Positions 49,298-61,432 of a stretch of DNA of 64,000 nt are shown here, piece by piece (position 1 is the first letter of the stretch; each line of letters opens with the position of its first letter). Below the pieces are notes generated by a model. It saw only the letters and a program-made list of their open reading frames with translations, did no database searches and was not told where the DNA came from. Source of the DNA: Daphnia pulex (lineage: Eukaryota; Arthropoda; Branchiopoda; Diplostraca; Daphniidae). The translations under genes and the position numbers were made by a program. Location of the stretch: NCBI RefSeq assembly GCF_021134715.1, contig NC_060021.1:7162501-7226500 (forward strand), given 5' to 3'.

Positions 49298-52200
49298 ACG
49301 ACCCGATCTGAGCCCAACTCACATGCAACTCCTACTCCTACTAACACATAAGCCCAGTCCAATAATATGGCCATCTCCAAGACAACACAGCACTGCTGCC
49401 AGCATTCGTCTCTCTCAGCAGCAGCTTTGAGTGAGGAGAGCAACAACTTTGTGTGTCTCACCAAAGCCAAAAGGCGACTCTATCGAGACTCTATCGAAGA
49501 GAGATTCGTGTGTCCATACGGCAGCATCAACTTGCATCGGGGACGAGGCGACAAGTAGATTTTCCCTCGCGTTAAGAGAGTCCGGCTGACAGCTGGATGG
49601 AAACCCTCTTGAATGCACACGCCCCTTTTTTTCTCTCCTCCCGACACATTGACGTGTGTGTGTGCGAGCTGTGCGGCGGCGGCTGCTTTCAGTCGCATAT
49701 CCGCGTCGATGACGACATTCGATACAGACGTAAGGGGTGGGTGGGTGTGTGTAGCAGTTACAATGGATTCACGACGACGGGGCTGTGATGTATCCCGCCC
49801 GCTGAGGCTATCCTACTGGGAAATGGAATACTTGACTATGGCGCCGCCGCTCCGTTTGATGCAGCAGCAGCCGCTCAACATCACTTATACACGCATGTAT
49901 ATATTTATATGAGATGGGACCGTCCGAGTGATATGGGAAAGTTGAGATCTTCTTCTTCTTCTCTACACGAAGTGGGGGGGCGACGACAGGAAAAAAAAGT
50001 TTGAAGGACGCCGAGCGGAACAGGAAGCGGGCGGCCAGCGACATTGGGCGCCAAAGGGGGGGCCGATACAATCTATTAAACTTGCTGGCGCAATACGAGT
50101 TTATTGAACTCTCTCTCGATCCAACGGGCCCGGCCAAACAATTCGGCTGCTATATAGAGTTCAAAGAGGAAGTAGGAAAGCGCACAGCCCACCGTATGTC
50201 AAACGAAAATGCTGAGCCCCCCTCCAACCTGCCACCATAAAAAGGGGGCCGCTTGTCTTTTATTTTGCAATGCAATTATTTGAACAGTCTCATTTACAAT
50301 TTGTTGCTCAACTCTGTGTGTGTGTCTTGGTGTACTTCAAAGAAAAGCCGAGGCCCAATATATATATCGCTCCGCCCGTCCTTTATGTCTATATATCCTC
50401 GCCCAGTTACGCTGCTCCGGGCTGCTCCAGTTGTCTATGCAGCCCAAAAGCTCATTATTATTATTAGGTCAAGAAAGGCAAGTTGCCGTTGTTTATTTCG
50501 ATCCCTTTTGCCAAGGACTCCCTTCCTTGAGCTCTCACAACTTTATAATAAGGCCTTTTTTTTCCCGAAAATAACCGTTCTCCACGGCTTTGCGGCCGTT
50601 CACTTTTGGCCATTTCCAATCACTCGATGGTTTTTTTCCCCCTTTTAAAACCAACCAGAAACCCTTTTTTCTTTTAAAGAGTGCACGGAGCCTCAAGGCA
50701 GGGGCCTACGGGGCGGTTGGCGAAGACATGTAACCTCAAGTGTACCAGAAGGGAAGGAATGTCAATGTTGGCTAATAATCTAGAGGGCTTTTTGAGGCGG
50801 AGGGGGTCGATATTGATTGGAAATCTCTCGCCAAAAAAGGGCTGAAACGCCAACCTCCCATTTCATATCACCCACCGTCGTCTATCAACGCCCCAATGCC
50901 CCCAATTGGTTGGCCGATAGATTTCGATCGGTTTTCGGCAGGTTATTATGATGATGGCGGAAGAACTAAAGAAGAAGAAGAAGACCCACGTGCAAAACCT
51001 CGTCTGGTATACTAGTATGTTTGGTTTCTCTTCCGTCAAGAAGAAGAAGAATGCATTGAACATTTCCTTGGAAATAATTTCAATTCCATTCAATATATAG
51101 AACTCTTTTTTTTCTTCTTCTTCTTCTTCTTTGGTCCTTGGAAACTTTTTTCCAGCAGCCGACCCATCCGATCCGATTGCGAACAACGCGGGGCAAATCC
51201 AATTATTTTTCAATTATTCCAAGTCGACAGTATATATTTCCAGGAAAGAGAAATAAAAAGAAGGAAAGAAAGAAAAGAGCCTTGGACGTCCAAAAAACCC
51301 TTCCACCCACCGAAAAAGGAGAATGAGAACGAGAAGAAGAAGAAGAAAAAGGAACATCGACGAGGACTGTGAGTCTGTTGGGGGAAAAAAAAAGAGCTTT
51401 CGCTGCACGTCCATTGTGTGTCTGGCTGGTGCACCATTCGAATATGTGGAGCGCCCAGGAAAGAGTCAAGTCAAAATCAAAAAATAAGGAAGGAAGGAAG
51501 GATATCGTGGATGTGGCATTCATTCCGCCAGCCCTTTTCATCCAAATGAAACTCTTTTCTCTTTTCAACATCTGATGGTCGGATGTCGGACGGCCCACTG
51601 ATGCGCATCTAAACGTCAGAGACAAAACTTTTGTCGTCGAAGGACAATTTCATCATCTCAAGTCAGGAAAAGTATTCGATTCCCCATCGATGACGACAGA
51701 GAGAAAGAGAAAGAAAGGAAACAAGAGTTCCGAGCCCAGTCAAATGTCCGGCGTTTGCGTGTAATAATTCACGCGGCAACCGGCCGAAGGGGGGTGGGGG
51801 GAAAGGAGAACGGCATCGTTGACACGATCGATACCGTCACACGTTTGTGTGTATCCAATCCCTCGAGCCGACAGTCACACACACACGGGCCGTAAAGTTT
51901 TCATCAGAGTCGATGATGGGCGCCAAACGGGATGGAAGAAAATGCAACAAGGAGGAAACGATTATCAAAATCAGATTCAATCGGTTCCTTCAACCTTCAT
52001 TCCCCCTGATATATCCCACCCACCCATTTCATTTTTAATTTAGAAAAAAAAAAAGATTTAATCGGAATTCGGAAATCTATTTTTTCAAGCTCCAAAAAAT
52101 GTTACCCTGTTAACAGGAGTGAAACAGGCTGCCTGTGCACGATGATATTGATTTGAGCGCAGACGGCGACACACTTGATTCAACTTTATATAGTATCTGT

Positions 52201-53214
52201 GTACAACATTCTCAACTGTAAGAGAAAATAAAACAGGACAATCTAATCCGGGAAAACAGTCAAGAACCTTTCTCGGATGCTTCGGTTGTAACAACAGTTG
52301 CAATTAGCCCCGGCGCCATTTCGCCGGGACGATTATTATGATGTTGATCCTCTCACTTTTCTCTTTTACACAGCAGACACACTCATGTAATTAGATGAAA
52401 GAGTTTGTGCGGAGAGAGAGAGAGAGAGCGAGTCTGAGTGGCTCCTTTTGAGACTAACTAACGAGTCAGCTCAATGTCCTTTTCTCTCTCCAGCAAAAGC
52501 TATCTAATATTTCCCCTTCTAAAGATGAAAATACATTCGAGCTGGAATATCGACATCGGGGAATCAAAAACTGAAAAGGGGAAGTCGAAATATAAAAAGG
52601 TGTAGTCTATACATGGGTGCAACTACACCCAAGTGTCGGCCGTTGCTATGGGCGAGCACTCAGGGTGTAAACAGGCAGCACTTTCTTGGCTCCCGTCAAC
52701 AAAATAAGGGCGGCACCTGGGCGTCTTGAGAGGACTGAGATGACAAAAGATTCGAAAAAAAGAAAACAAGTTGGATATTTTCTTATGCACACACACAAGA
52801 AGTAGAGTAAAAAAAATGTTCAACTCTTAGTTCTTTCCACCATTTCTCTATAAATCTGCAATCTACTATTTTCTTGATTGCCCTCAACTAGTCTCCCGAG
52901 CCAAAGTTTTGATTTTAAAAATTTCAGCAGACTCGGTTGAACCGTGTCACTTTGACCTTTCTTCACTTGATCTCTTTCTCTCGACTTGTCTGTGACACGG
53001 GTTGAATTGTGTTGTGTGTCCAGTGTCTGCTGTCAGGGTGTTGTGCTTATATTCTCGCCCGCTCGAACCGTCAGCTGGAAACTGATGGAAAGTGGAAATC
53101 ACAATCACAAGTTGGGAGACGACGCGGAAAGGATGTAGATGACATGTGACGACAACTATACACTATAACGCGATCTGAAATTTTTGTGTTTTTCTTGATA
53201 TTATTACACAACAG

Positions 53215-55972
53215 GAAACAGAGGCGGATCAAGGAGCGCCAGTGCAAGGAAGGCGGATTGCTGGCCGAGGACCAGAGCGAATGCAACGAGTTGTTCGGAA
53301 TCAACGGCACGTCACAGCAGCCGACGCTCCATGCCGGAATCGGCGGCAAGGATCCGCCGGAAGATCGCGGAGGAGGAGGGCGGATATCCGGCGGCGGCGG
53401 ACCCGACTGGAGTGAAACGCTTTACGACCTCTACAACAAGAGCATATCACAGTTCAACAGCTCCGACGCCAATAATAACCTGACGCTGCCCTTTTGCAGC
53501 GACATCATCAATTCCACCAACACCAGTCACCTGGACTGGAACGGGACCGACAGCTCCTGGATCCTGTCACTGGGATGCCGCAACGGCTCATCGGTACCCG
53601 TCGGGCCCGTGTCGGGGGCGGTGCCGATGCCGTTCGAGATGTGGCAAAGCATTTGCATCATCATCTGCCTGGGCATCTGCATCGTCCTGACAGTTGGCGG
53701 CAACATCCTGGTGTTGTTGGCCTTCATCGTCGAGCGGACGATCCGTCAGCCGAGCAATTACTTTATCGCCTCCTTGGCCGCCACCGACGTCCTCATCGGC
53801 ACCGTCTCCATGCCGTTCTACACCGTTTACGTCATCATGGGCTACTGGGACCTGGGTCCCATCCTCTGCGACTTGTGGCTCTCCGTCGACTACACCGTCT
53901 GCCTCGTCTCCCAGTACACGGTCCTCCTCATCACCATCGACCGGTTCTGCTCCGTCAAAATCGCCGCCCAGTACCGGGCGTGGCGCACCAAGAGCAAACT
54001 CCTCTGGATGGTGGCCATTACGTGGATCATTCCGGCCCTGCTCTTCTTCATCTCCATCTTCGGATGGGAGCACTTTATCGGCTTCAGGGACTTGGGTCCC
54101 GGCGAGTGCACCGTCCAATTCCTCAAGGACCCCGTCTTCAACACGGCCCTGATTATCGGCTACTATTGGATCACCCTCGTCGTCCTCTTCATTCTCTACG
54201 GAGGCATCTATAAGACGGCCTACGACATGCAGAAGAAATCAGAGGCCAAACACAAGAAGATGCAGTCCATGGTGGCCCTGTCGGTCGGCGGAATGGCCGG
54301 AATGGCGGCCGCTACCACCGGAACAGCCAAACCACCGGCTGCTGGACAATCCGCCGCCAAAGCTGTCACCGCTTCCGCGTCGACAGTTTCGTCCAACGCT
54401 TCAAAGATCGCTCCGGCAGCCGCTACCACCATCAACGCGACAACAATATCTGCCGCTGCGGCCAACAACATGCCGACTCCGGCGGTCAATAGCAACAACA
54501 ATCCGGCCAACGCCGTCCTGTCAAAGGTCAACAACGTCGCATCAGGATCGGGTAACAAAGGCAATTCCAAAGAAACCGTGAATGGAGCCTCGGCTGGCCC
54601 GACAAACAACAACAAGAATCAACAACAACAACAACAGCGGCGGCCGTCTGGAGCCAAAATAGAGACGACCAGTTTCACGACAAACAAACAACAACAGCCA
54701 ACAACTAACAAGGGCGGACAACAACAGGTGACAGAGATGGAACGTTCGTCTTCGCCGGCCTTCGATTCCGACGATGAACAATCATCGCAAGTGACGGCCA
54801 CGACGGCCGCCAAAAAACCAACTCCAACCCTTCCGGTCATGGCGGCCGGAACGGCTTCCATCGCTTCGACTGTGGCCATTCCGCGACTGGACCCGCCGCC
54901 GCCGTCCAGCCGCGTCAAAACGCCAACGAGCGAGACTCTTCCGCGCATTCCGGAAATGTCTTCAGCGACGGCCAACAAAATGCCGGGCCGGTCCGGCTCA
55001 CCAACGGATCTCATGTTGCCGCCGCCACCTCCGCGATCCCAAGAAACGGTCGAGATCGAACTGGAATGCAACAACGCCGACTTGTTCCCGCCGATTGAAA
55101 CTATTCCGCCGCCCATCGCCTCAATGAGTCAGGCGACTGGGCAACAGGATGCCGTCGAAAATATGGACACGGCTGAACTTTGCTACTTGGACGAAAGTTC
55201 CGTTGTCGTGGCTTCGCCCAGGATCGAAACGACCCACGGTTCAAGTCTGATGGCCGTTCACGAGTCGATGGCCAATTCGACCGATTCGCTGGGCTTGCCT
55301 TTGGCATTGCACCAGCCACCGCCGGCCAAACCGGCACCGGTGGCGCCAGTCCCCAGCGTCACTTTTGCTCCGACGCCCAGTTCCAACGGAGCCAACGACG
55401 ACAATTCGTTCGGTTCCAGCAGCGGTACGGGCACCAGCGGAGGTGCACCGTTGAAAACAAATGGCCGGCCACCGTCGCAGCAACAGCCAAAACAGCAACA
55501 ATCGATGGACGGGATCGTCAAGGATTCGGTGGTGGCGACCACGGAGACGGTGACGTCAACGGCCTCGCCGGCCGACGTCAGCACCACCGCCACGGCTACC
55601 AAGACGTCGACGGCGACCAAAGCGGATTTGGTCCGCTCCATCGGCAAGCGCATCAAGGGCCGGCGGAAAAAGGCGGCCGGCGCCGGCGAAGAGCGTCAAA
55701 AGTCCAAATCGGAAAACCGGGCCCGCAAAGCTTTGCGGACCATCTCCTTCATTCTGGGGGCCTTCGTGGCCTGCTGGACGCCGTACCACATCCTGGCGCT
55801 GGTCGAGGGCTTCTGTGCCAAGCCGCCGTGCACCAACAGCCACCTCTACATGTTCTCCTACTTCCTGTGCTACGCCAACAGCCCCATGAACCCCTTCTGC
55901 TACGCCCTGGCCAACCAGCAATTCAAAAAGACATTTATGCGCATTCTAAGAGGCGATCTTCACATGACCTAA
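53215..55972 (+). CDS. mAChR-B: Muscarinic acetylcholine receptor, arthropod B type, main exon (residues 30-948)
   Basis: Class A G-protein-coupled receptor for acetylcholine at the plasma membrane. All seven transmembrane helices are in this single exon. Numbering follows the model starting at 37519. The long extracellular N-tail (to about 171) has further sequons (INGT, NKS, NSS, NLT, NST, NTS, NGT, NGS). TM1 follows FEMWQS. TM2 reads [22 protein letters not shown]3 has the amine-binding Asp at D255 (SVDYTV), followed by D272-R273-F274 in place of DRY. TM4 ends [11 protein letters not shown], and an ECL2 Cys (GECTVQF) pairs with GPILC. The third intracellular loop spans about 367-868 and is rich in Ala, Thr, Pro and Gln. 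TM6 is [15 protein letters not shown] (W884, P886, H888). TM7 is [11 protein letters not shown], and the protein ends GDLHMT. The TM2-TM5 sequence matches the insect mAChR-B group as I recall it rather than mAChR-A. The exon start is set by the acceptor and phase. Confidence 0.88.
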
Positions 55973-57862
55973 AATTCCAATCATTTTTTGCGGGCTCCCC
56001 CCACTCTGTTGTGTTTTTGTCAATATCAAACCAAAATATTCTATCCCAAGAACCCACCAAATCTAGTCTTTGAACTCATAACATTGTTGAAATTGTGCAA
56101 AATGATTGACTGATATTATAATAACTCCCGAAAATGTATTTCCCCGATCACCGAGAGAGAGAGAAAAGGTATCGACATGCTTCCATAATCGCGGCGCGTT
56201 TGTTTTATTTCGTTTCTATTTTTTTCAAAATTGAATTCGTACGTATATCTCGGCTATGTAATATAGGATAGTGCGCTTCAAATGATGGGCTATGCTATAT
56301 ACTACAGATTCATGATCATTTTTCGGTACGCAGAATGTATAGTGTCATAGAAAACGTTGTATCAAAATCGATTTGAAATGGAAAATTCAAAATTAAAATG
56401 GGATCGGTCACCCGACGCCAGAAAAAAAAAATCAATAGCCCATCAATTGAGAGGGAAACTTTACACGCATGTAAATATCATCCAAACTCTATTGCGTAAC
56501 TCTGTACAACCCGCAAATTCTTTTCAAGAAAAATTCGAACCTCCCCCCCCCCCCAAAGTTCTGCAAGAGCTTTATTTATCATTAAGTGTTTGTCTCTACA
56601 CAGTTTCCTGTAATCAATATCATATTATACGCTGCTATACCCAGTAATAACAATAATAACAATACCATATATATACCGTTCGTATTACAGCATATAGCCG
56701 GGAATGTTGTTTGTCTATGTGATGGATGTATTCATGTACATATTCATGTCCCATTGTGCCCCCATCATCCCTTGTACACCCTCTCGATATGCTCCCGCGT
56801 GTGATCAGATCATAGTCAACTAGTCGCATAGTCGTCGTATACATATATAATATACTCTACTCTAACCAAAGTAGCATTTCTATACACCGTAATACTACCA
56901 TGATCACCCATCTTCTCCCCATCTCGTCTCGACATCCCCGGCGCGCAGTTTTTGATTCCCAATTCAATCGGATTTTTCAATTCCTTCCATGTCCGTTTCT
57001 GGTGGTACGGGAATGTGTTCTCTACTATTATATATTATTCCCCCATGCCCTTTTTTCCTTGAAATAATGCTTCGGCTGTATACTTTAAGTATATATATAA
57101 AAAAAGAAAAAAGATGGAAGGGAGAAAAGTTTTGTATAAGCCCCTCCCTTTCAAATTGTGTGTAGATGGCACTATAACGTCATCGTCATGACATCATCAT
57201 CAATCACAGGCCCAACCGAATGATGTTCGTTTCGTTGTTTCTATATAATTATCTTTATTAAAAGTGTGGAAATGAATTGCAAATGAAAGAGAAAAAAAGA
57301 AGAAGACAAAAAATAAGAATTTGAAATGGCAAAATTCATTTCTCGACTCAATTTTTTGTTTTGGTTTTTTTGGGTTTTAAACGGCTCACCTTTGTGGGCG
57401 AAGACAATGAGAGAGAAGGAAATTGACCAATGATCAGTTCTCTCAATCTCCCCCTCACACAAAAGTCTACACAATAAAAACGTTGAAATGAAAAGACAAA
57501 AGGCCTCAAAATGGAGTCTGGCGAGTAACCCAAAATCATATACAGGGGAAATCGAATCACACACACAGAGCAAACGCAATTACATTGATCTATACCAAGA
57601 GAGAGAGAGAGAGGGTCTGTAGATATATAGATGATACATCTAGACTACGTAGGGCTCTTCGTTTGATCAGGCTCAGTTAAAATCTTTCAGCGTGTTCCAC
57701 CTTGTCTCATTACTATGCAGCCGCTCTCCTCGCGTCTCCTGCGTGTGTGCACTTGTGCATCCGCTCTCCCTACTCCCTCCTCCATCCCTTTTTTCTTTTT
57801 TGAACGTCCATCTATGCACTCGCTGATATTCACTTTACTTTCCAGTTCCGCTTTCTATCCAA

Positions 57863-57884
57863 TCTCTCTCTCTCTCTCTCTCTC
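57863..57884 (+). repeat. (TC)11 microsatellite
   Basis: Perfect dinucleotide run downstream of the receptor gene. Confidence 0.9.
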
Positions 57885-60234
57885 CGGCGGCCAAAGTATT
57901 GATTCGCTCCAATCCACTTGTAACGGACACACGCACGCACTCACACACACATATCATAGTTTCACCCAGGTTGAAAATCTCGCAGACTATCAAAAACCCC
58001 CTCCCGCTGCTGCCAAGCAATCTTATCCAACCATTTTACGTTTTAGACTTTGCTTCTTGTCCCAAGCTCGCCTCTTTTTTTTTAATCATCTCTTTATATC
58101 CGACGTGAATAATAGCGGCGGGAAAAGATCAAAAGTCAAAATGAATCAAAGGCGAAAAACGAGTCGAATTTGCTTCTTCTCTTTCTCGCTTGTTTTTAAA
58201 AGTAAAGAGCGATGCAATAAGTAAGATGGTAAAGAAACATTTTTTCAATTACCGTTCGGGAACTGGGAAAACATTTCCCAGGAAAATATATAAAAGGAAA
58301 GATATGCGGATCACGCAATAAATATTAAGAATTCAAATAAACCCGGAACGTACACACAGCAGCCGACAAGCCGAGTATAGTGCGGCAGTACACACAGAGA
58401 GAAAAATGAGTGGGTTACGTATAGTAATATCGATTCCAACTTTGTTGGGCCCCTCTTCTTCTTTTTGATTTGGCCACCAACTTGATATTCCTCTCGCCTC
58501 ACATTAAGTAGTTGAGCGCATCCGTGTGCGACGAAGCGAACAGCTAAGAGAGCGCCGAGTCAAAAGAGCCAAAAGCAATAACAGACAGTGCCTTTCGTTT
58601 CCTTCTTCTTCTTCTCTTGTCACACGTACCTTAAAGGTCTCTTTCCCCTTTGCCGGTTAAAAAGGAGAAAATGGCGCAGAGGAGAGAAAAGAAAAGACAA
58701 CAAAACGACGACGACGACGACGAGTGTTGGTGCCTGGCGTTCCCAGATTCTATACGTCAAAGTGAATGTCTCGCGCGACGATTTAAAAGAGATGCCTACT
58801 TATAACTACTACTACTATACTCCCCATGAGCACAGTTCGGGAGAATCGGGTTTGTGTGTATATAGTGACGAGTTCTTTATATTCGCGGGTGATATGCGAC
58901 GAGCTGTCGAAAACAAATGCGCCGTTCTCCGCTCCGACGCTAATTGGCTCCACGGATGATATGACAGCGCCCTCTTTTGCCAATCAAATCCACATGACAA
59001 CAGGTGAAGATAGAAGAAGAAGCACACACACACGCACAAACATCATCATCTGGCAATCACCTTGCGAACCCCGGCTGACAAGTCAACTCAAGTCGCCCAA
59101 TCGTTCAGCAGTTTCGTCGGTTTTCATTAGCCGAGGCTGCTGCCACTCACGACGAGAGTCGTCGTCGAGAGGTTGCACGACCATATCTCCTTGACGACAA
59201 TGATACCCACCAAGCCTTTGCCGAATTGATGCATCGACAATATTTGTTTTCCCATAGGCACACTAGTTGATCCGTCCTGCGAATATAGCTTTCTTCTTCT
59301 TCTTCTTCTTCTCCCAGACCGCTGTATTGACAAGAACTGAAATTTCTAAAGCGGAATTCTATGAAACGAGGCAACATCATCGTCTTTGGACCGACGAAGG
59401 GGGGTTTACATTCAATCTGGGGAGCTTTGTCGGAGGGCCGGCATTCTTCAATATCAATACAGTCTGTGTGTCAATAACGAACGAGAACGAACGGCCGAGT
59501 AAACACACTTGTCACCGATATTTAAAGGTAAAGGAGGACAGATATAACAGAGAGTTTCATTCCTTTTCCTTTGCAGAACGCCAAATATCTTTCGGGCAAC
59601 GATTCCAACTTTGGCTTTGACGGTTGTTTTGGTTCGCGTGGTAAACTCGCCTTTGACACAAAAGATTCATTTCGACCCGACAATAAAAGGAAAATGTCTA
59701 AAATGTGGGGAGATGGTGACGTAAGCGGTAAGCTAGCCAAATAAGTCGTTTTGTTTTAAAATAAAAAAAGAGGCCTCAATATTAACGGGCTATACATAGA
59801 CGGGTATATGACGATGTTGTACATGTAGACCAGGTCTTGTCTGTGCTGCTGCTCCCTGTACTCGTGATGCGTGATGCGGCATCCAATACCTTATTGGTCA
59901 AAGAGCATATGGCTGTGTGATGATGGTCTTTGATCTCTGCTAAGTTGCAAGAATCAAAGGACCTCTGCAACCTCCTCCTTGTTTCGAGAGACTATACTCT
60001 CTCTACGCGTTATTGAAGTTTGATGGCCTAAAACCTAAAGTCACCTACTACCTCTCTGTCCCTGCTCTAACAGCTTCCACTTTTCTACCTCCCCCCTTAT
60101 CGTCGTTCTTGTTATATATCTCCTTCACCACTCAGAGACCTTGTTTGCATACATCATCGCATTCGATAACAAAGATGATCGATATTATAAAGACGGATCA
60201 ACGGGCAGGGTCAACTTTGTTGTCAACACATACT

Positions 60235-60257
60235 ACACACACACACACACACACACA
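60235..60257 (+). repeat. (AC)n microsatellite
   Basis: Perfect dinucleotide run of 23 bases. Confidence 0.9.
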
Positions 60258-60578
60258 TGAATCAACCAATATTACGCCCATTAACTAAGCTGGGTAAATT
60301 GGACTACTTAGGAGACGAGTTTCCATCGTTCTTACCTGATTTGGCTGGGAAATTGGACAAGACGATCTAGTGGAATCGACGTCGAGGAAGGAAGGAGACT
60401 ATCGACGTAACAAGATTTCGTCATCCAACAGTGTTCCAATGGCTGTAGGAGCGTGACAAATTCTTTCTAGTTCAAGTTTCTCTCAAGCAAACTTTTTGCC
60501 AACCAGATACCAATATTGGGAATCAACGAGTCAGTCAGTGTGATGTGATTGGGCGAATTATTTAACACTGAAATGAGA

Positions 60579-60671
60579 AGTTTAGAACACGATCGATGCC
60601 AAGAATTAAAGTGTTGACGAAATTAAAAGTTTAGAACACGATCGATGCCGAGAATTGAAGTGTTAACGACT
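60579..60671 (+). repeat. 49-bp tandem duplication (~1.9 copies)
   Basis: The unit starts AGTTTAGAACACGATCGATG and recurs after 49 bp with a few substitutions (for example GCCAAGAATTAAAG versus GCCGAGAATTGAAG). Each copy contains the palindrome CGATCG. No coding role is visible. Confidence 0.75.
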
Positions 60672-61432
60672 GCAGCTATATTCACTGAACCACGTGGTTT
60701 TACTCGTCACACATTGTTTCCAATTAAGCTGTCGAAGAGTACGTATATTTGGATATTGTTTGTATCACGGTTGTATCACGAGTTCACTTAATTTTAAAAT
60801 TTCGTTTAAATTATACAGAATTCGACGATTTCAAAACGAAACTGAGCCACCGAGATCACCAAGGACTTCTGCTCTGAACTTGGAAAAAAACTAAATGAGA
60901 TTTCGGCAGCAGACGACAGCACTAGTCCTAATTAGCATTTAGCAACCACGTGTGATTCTAAGATCTGAACATATTTTCACATTGCATAGTTACCAATTGT
61001 TGAACTGGTTTACTAGTTAACTATTGAGAAAGGCTGAGATAATAGGTGGCTTTTAATTAAGTTTTAATCCTTATTTATTTATTTTTTATCTAAAATTTGG
61101 TCTGGCAACGTCAATGAAAACTTGATAATAAAAAAGAAATCGTGTAGTCAAAGAGAAAAAAGTCGGGTGTATTAATGAACGACAAATCATCGGCATACTC
61201 AATTCTGATTACATCCATATGAGAAACCCAGTAAATAAATTTTCCCTCTTCAACCCTGGCGATCTTTTAATGCAAAAATAGTTGAGGCGAACGGGGTATC
61301 CTCTAAGACACAAGTGGGATGCGAGTGTCTATTGGGTCAAAATGGAAATGAATAGGTCTGTACACGAGCGCAATAACTGTTGATGGGCAACGGAGACGAC
61401 TGACGCAAGAGTTATAAAGCTTTTGATGGACT
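60672..61432. other. Intergenic sequence and RBM39 3' untranslated region
   Basis: The right part is the 3' region of the minus-strand RBM39 gene. TTTATTTATT near 61073-61083 reads AATAAATAAA on that strand, about 350 bases past the stop, and is the best polyadenylation signal candidate. No other gene seen. Confidence 0.45.

Larger units (their letters stand above)
47136..53214 (+). other. Muscarinic receptor long intron, right part
   Basis: This continues to the acceptor TTACACAACAG ending at 53214. It includes a (CCG)n run near 47136-47153, a perfect 12-bp-stem hairpin at 48145-48173, (GA)n near 52411-52427, and one unusually protein-like small frame on the opposite strand (49016-49297, listed separately). 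There are no other supported exons. Confidence 0.45.
55973..60578. other. Receptor 3' flank and convergent intergenic region
   Basis: Begins with the receptor 3' untranslated region; AATAAA occurs near 57471. It contains 12 C at 56543-56554 and (CT)n at 57863-57884, and the (CA)n at 60235-60257. No coding exon or RNA gene is recognisable on either strand. Confidence 0.4.

Noticed and set aside
53186..53214. ATG at 53186 as the receptor start codon
   Set aside because: The bases 53186-53214 form a T-rich tract ending in ACAACAG, a good acceptor, and the residues they would encode are hydrophobic by virtue of that tract. The start at 37519 joins in phase. It stays possible if the upstream exon is not used.
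53494..54213. 239-codon His/Arg-rich frame
   Set aside because: Out-of-frame shadow of TM1-TM5; composition is typical of frame-shifted GC-rich coding DNA.
53215..55972. Receptor as mAChR-A (DM1-like) or another biogenic amine receptor
   Set aside because: The TM2-TM5 sequence ([34 protein letters not shown]) and the C-terminal GDLHMT fit the B-type muscarinic group; the TM5 serines typical of catecholamine receptors are absent.
55180..56073. 297-codon plus-strand frame overlapping the receptor
   Set aside because: It is a shifted-frame shadow of the GC-rich receptor exon, with no domain, and reads repeats of the third loop in another frame.
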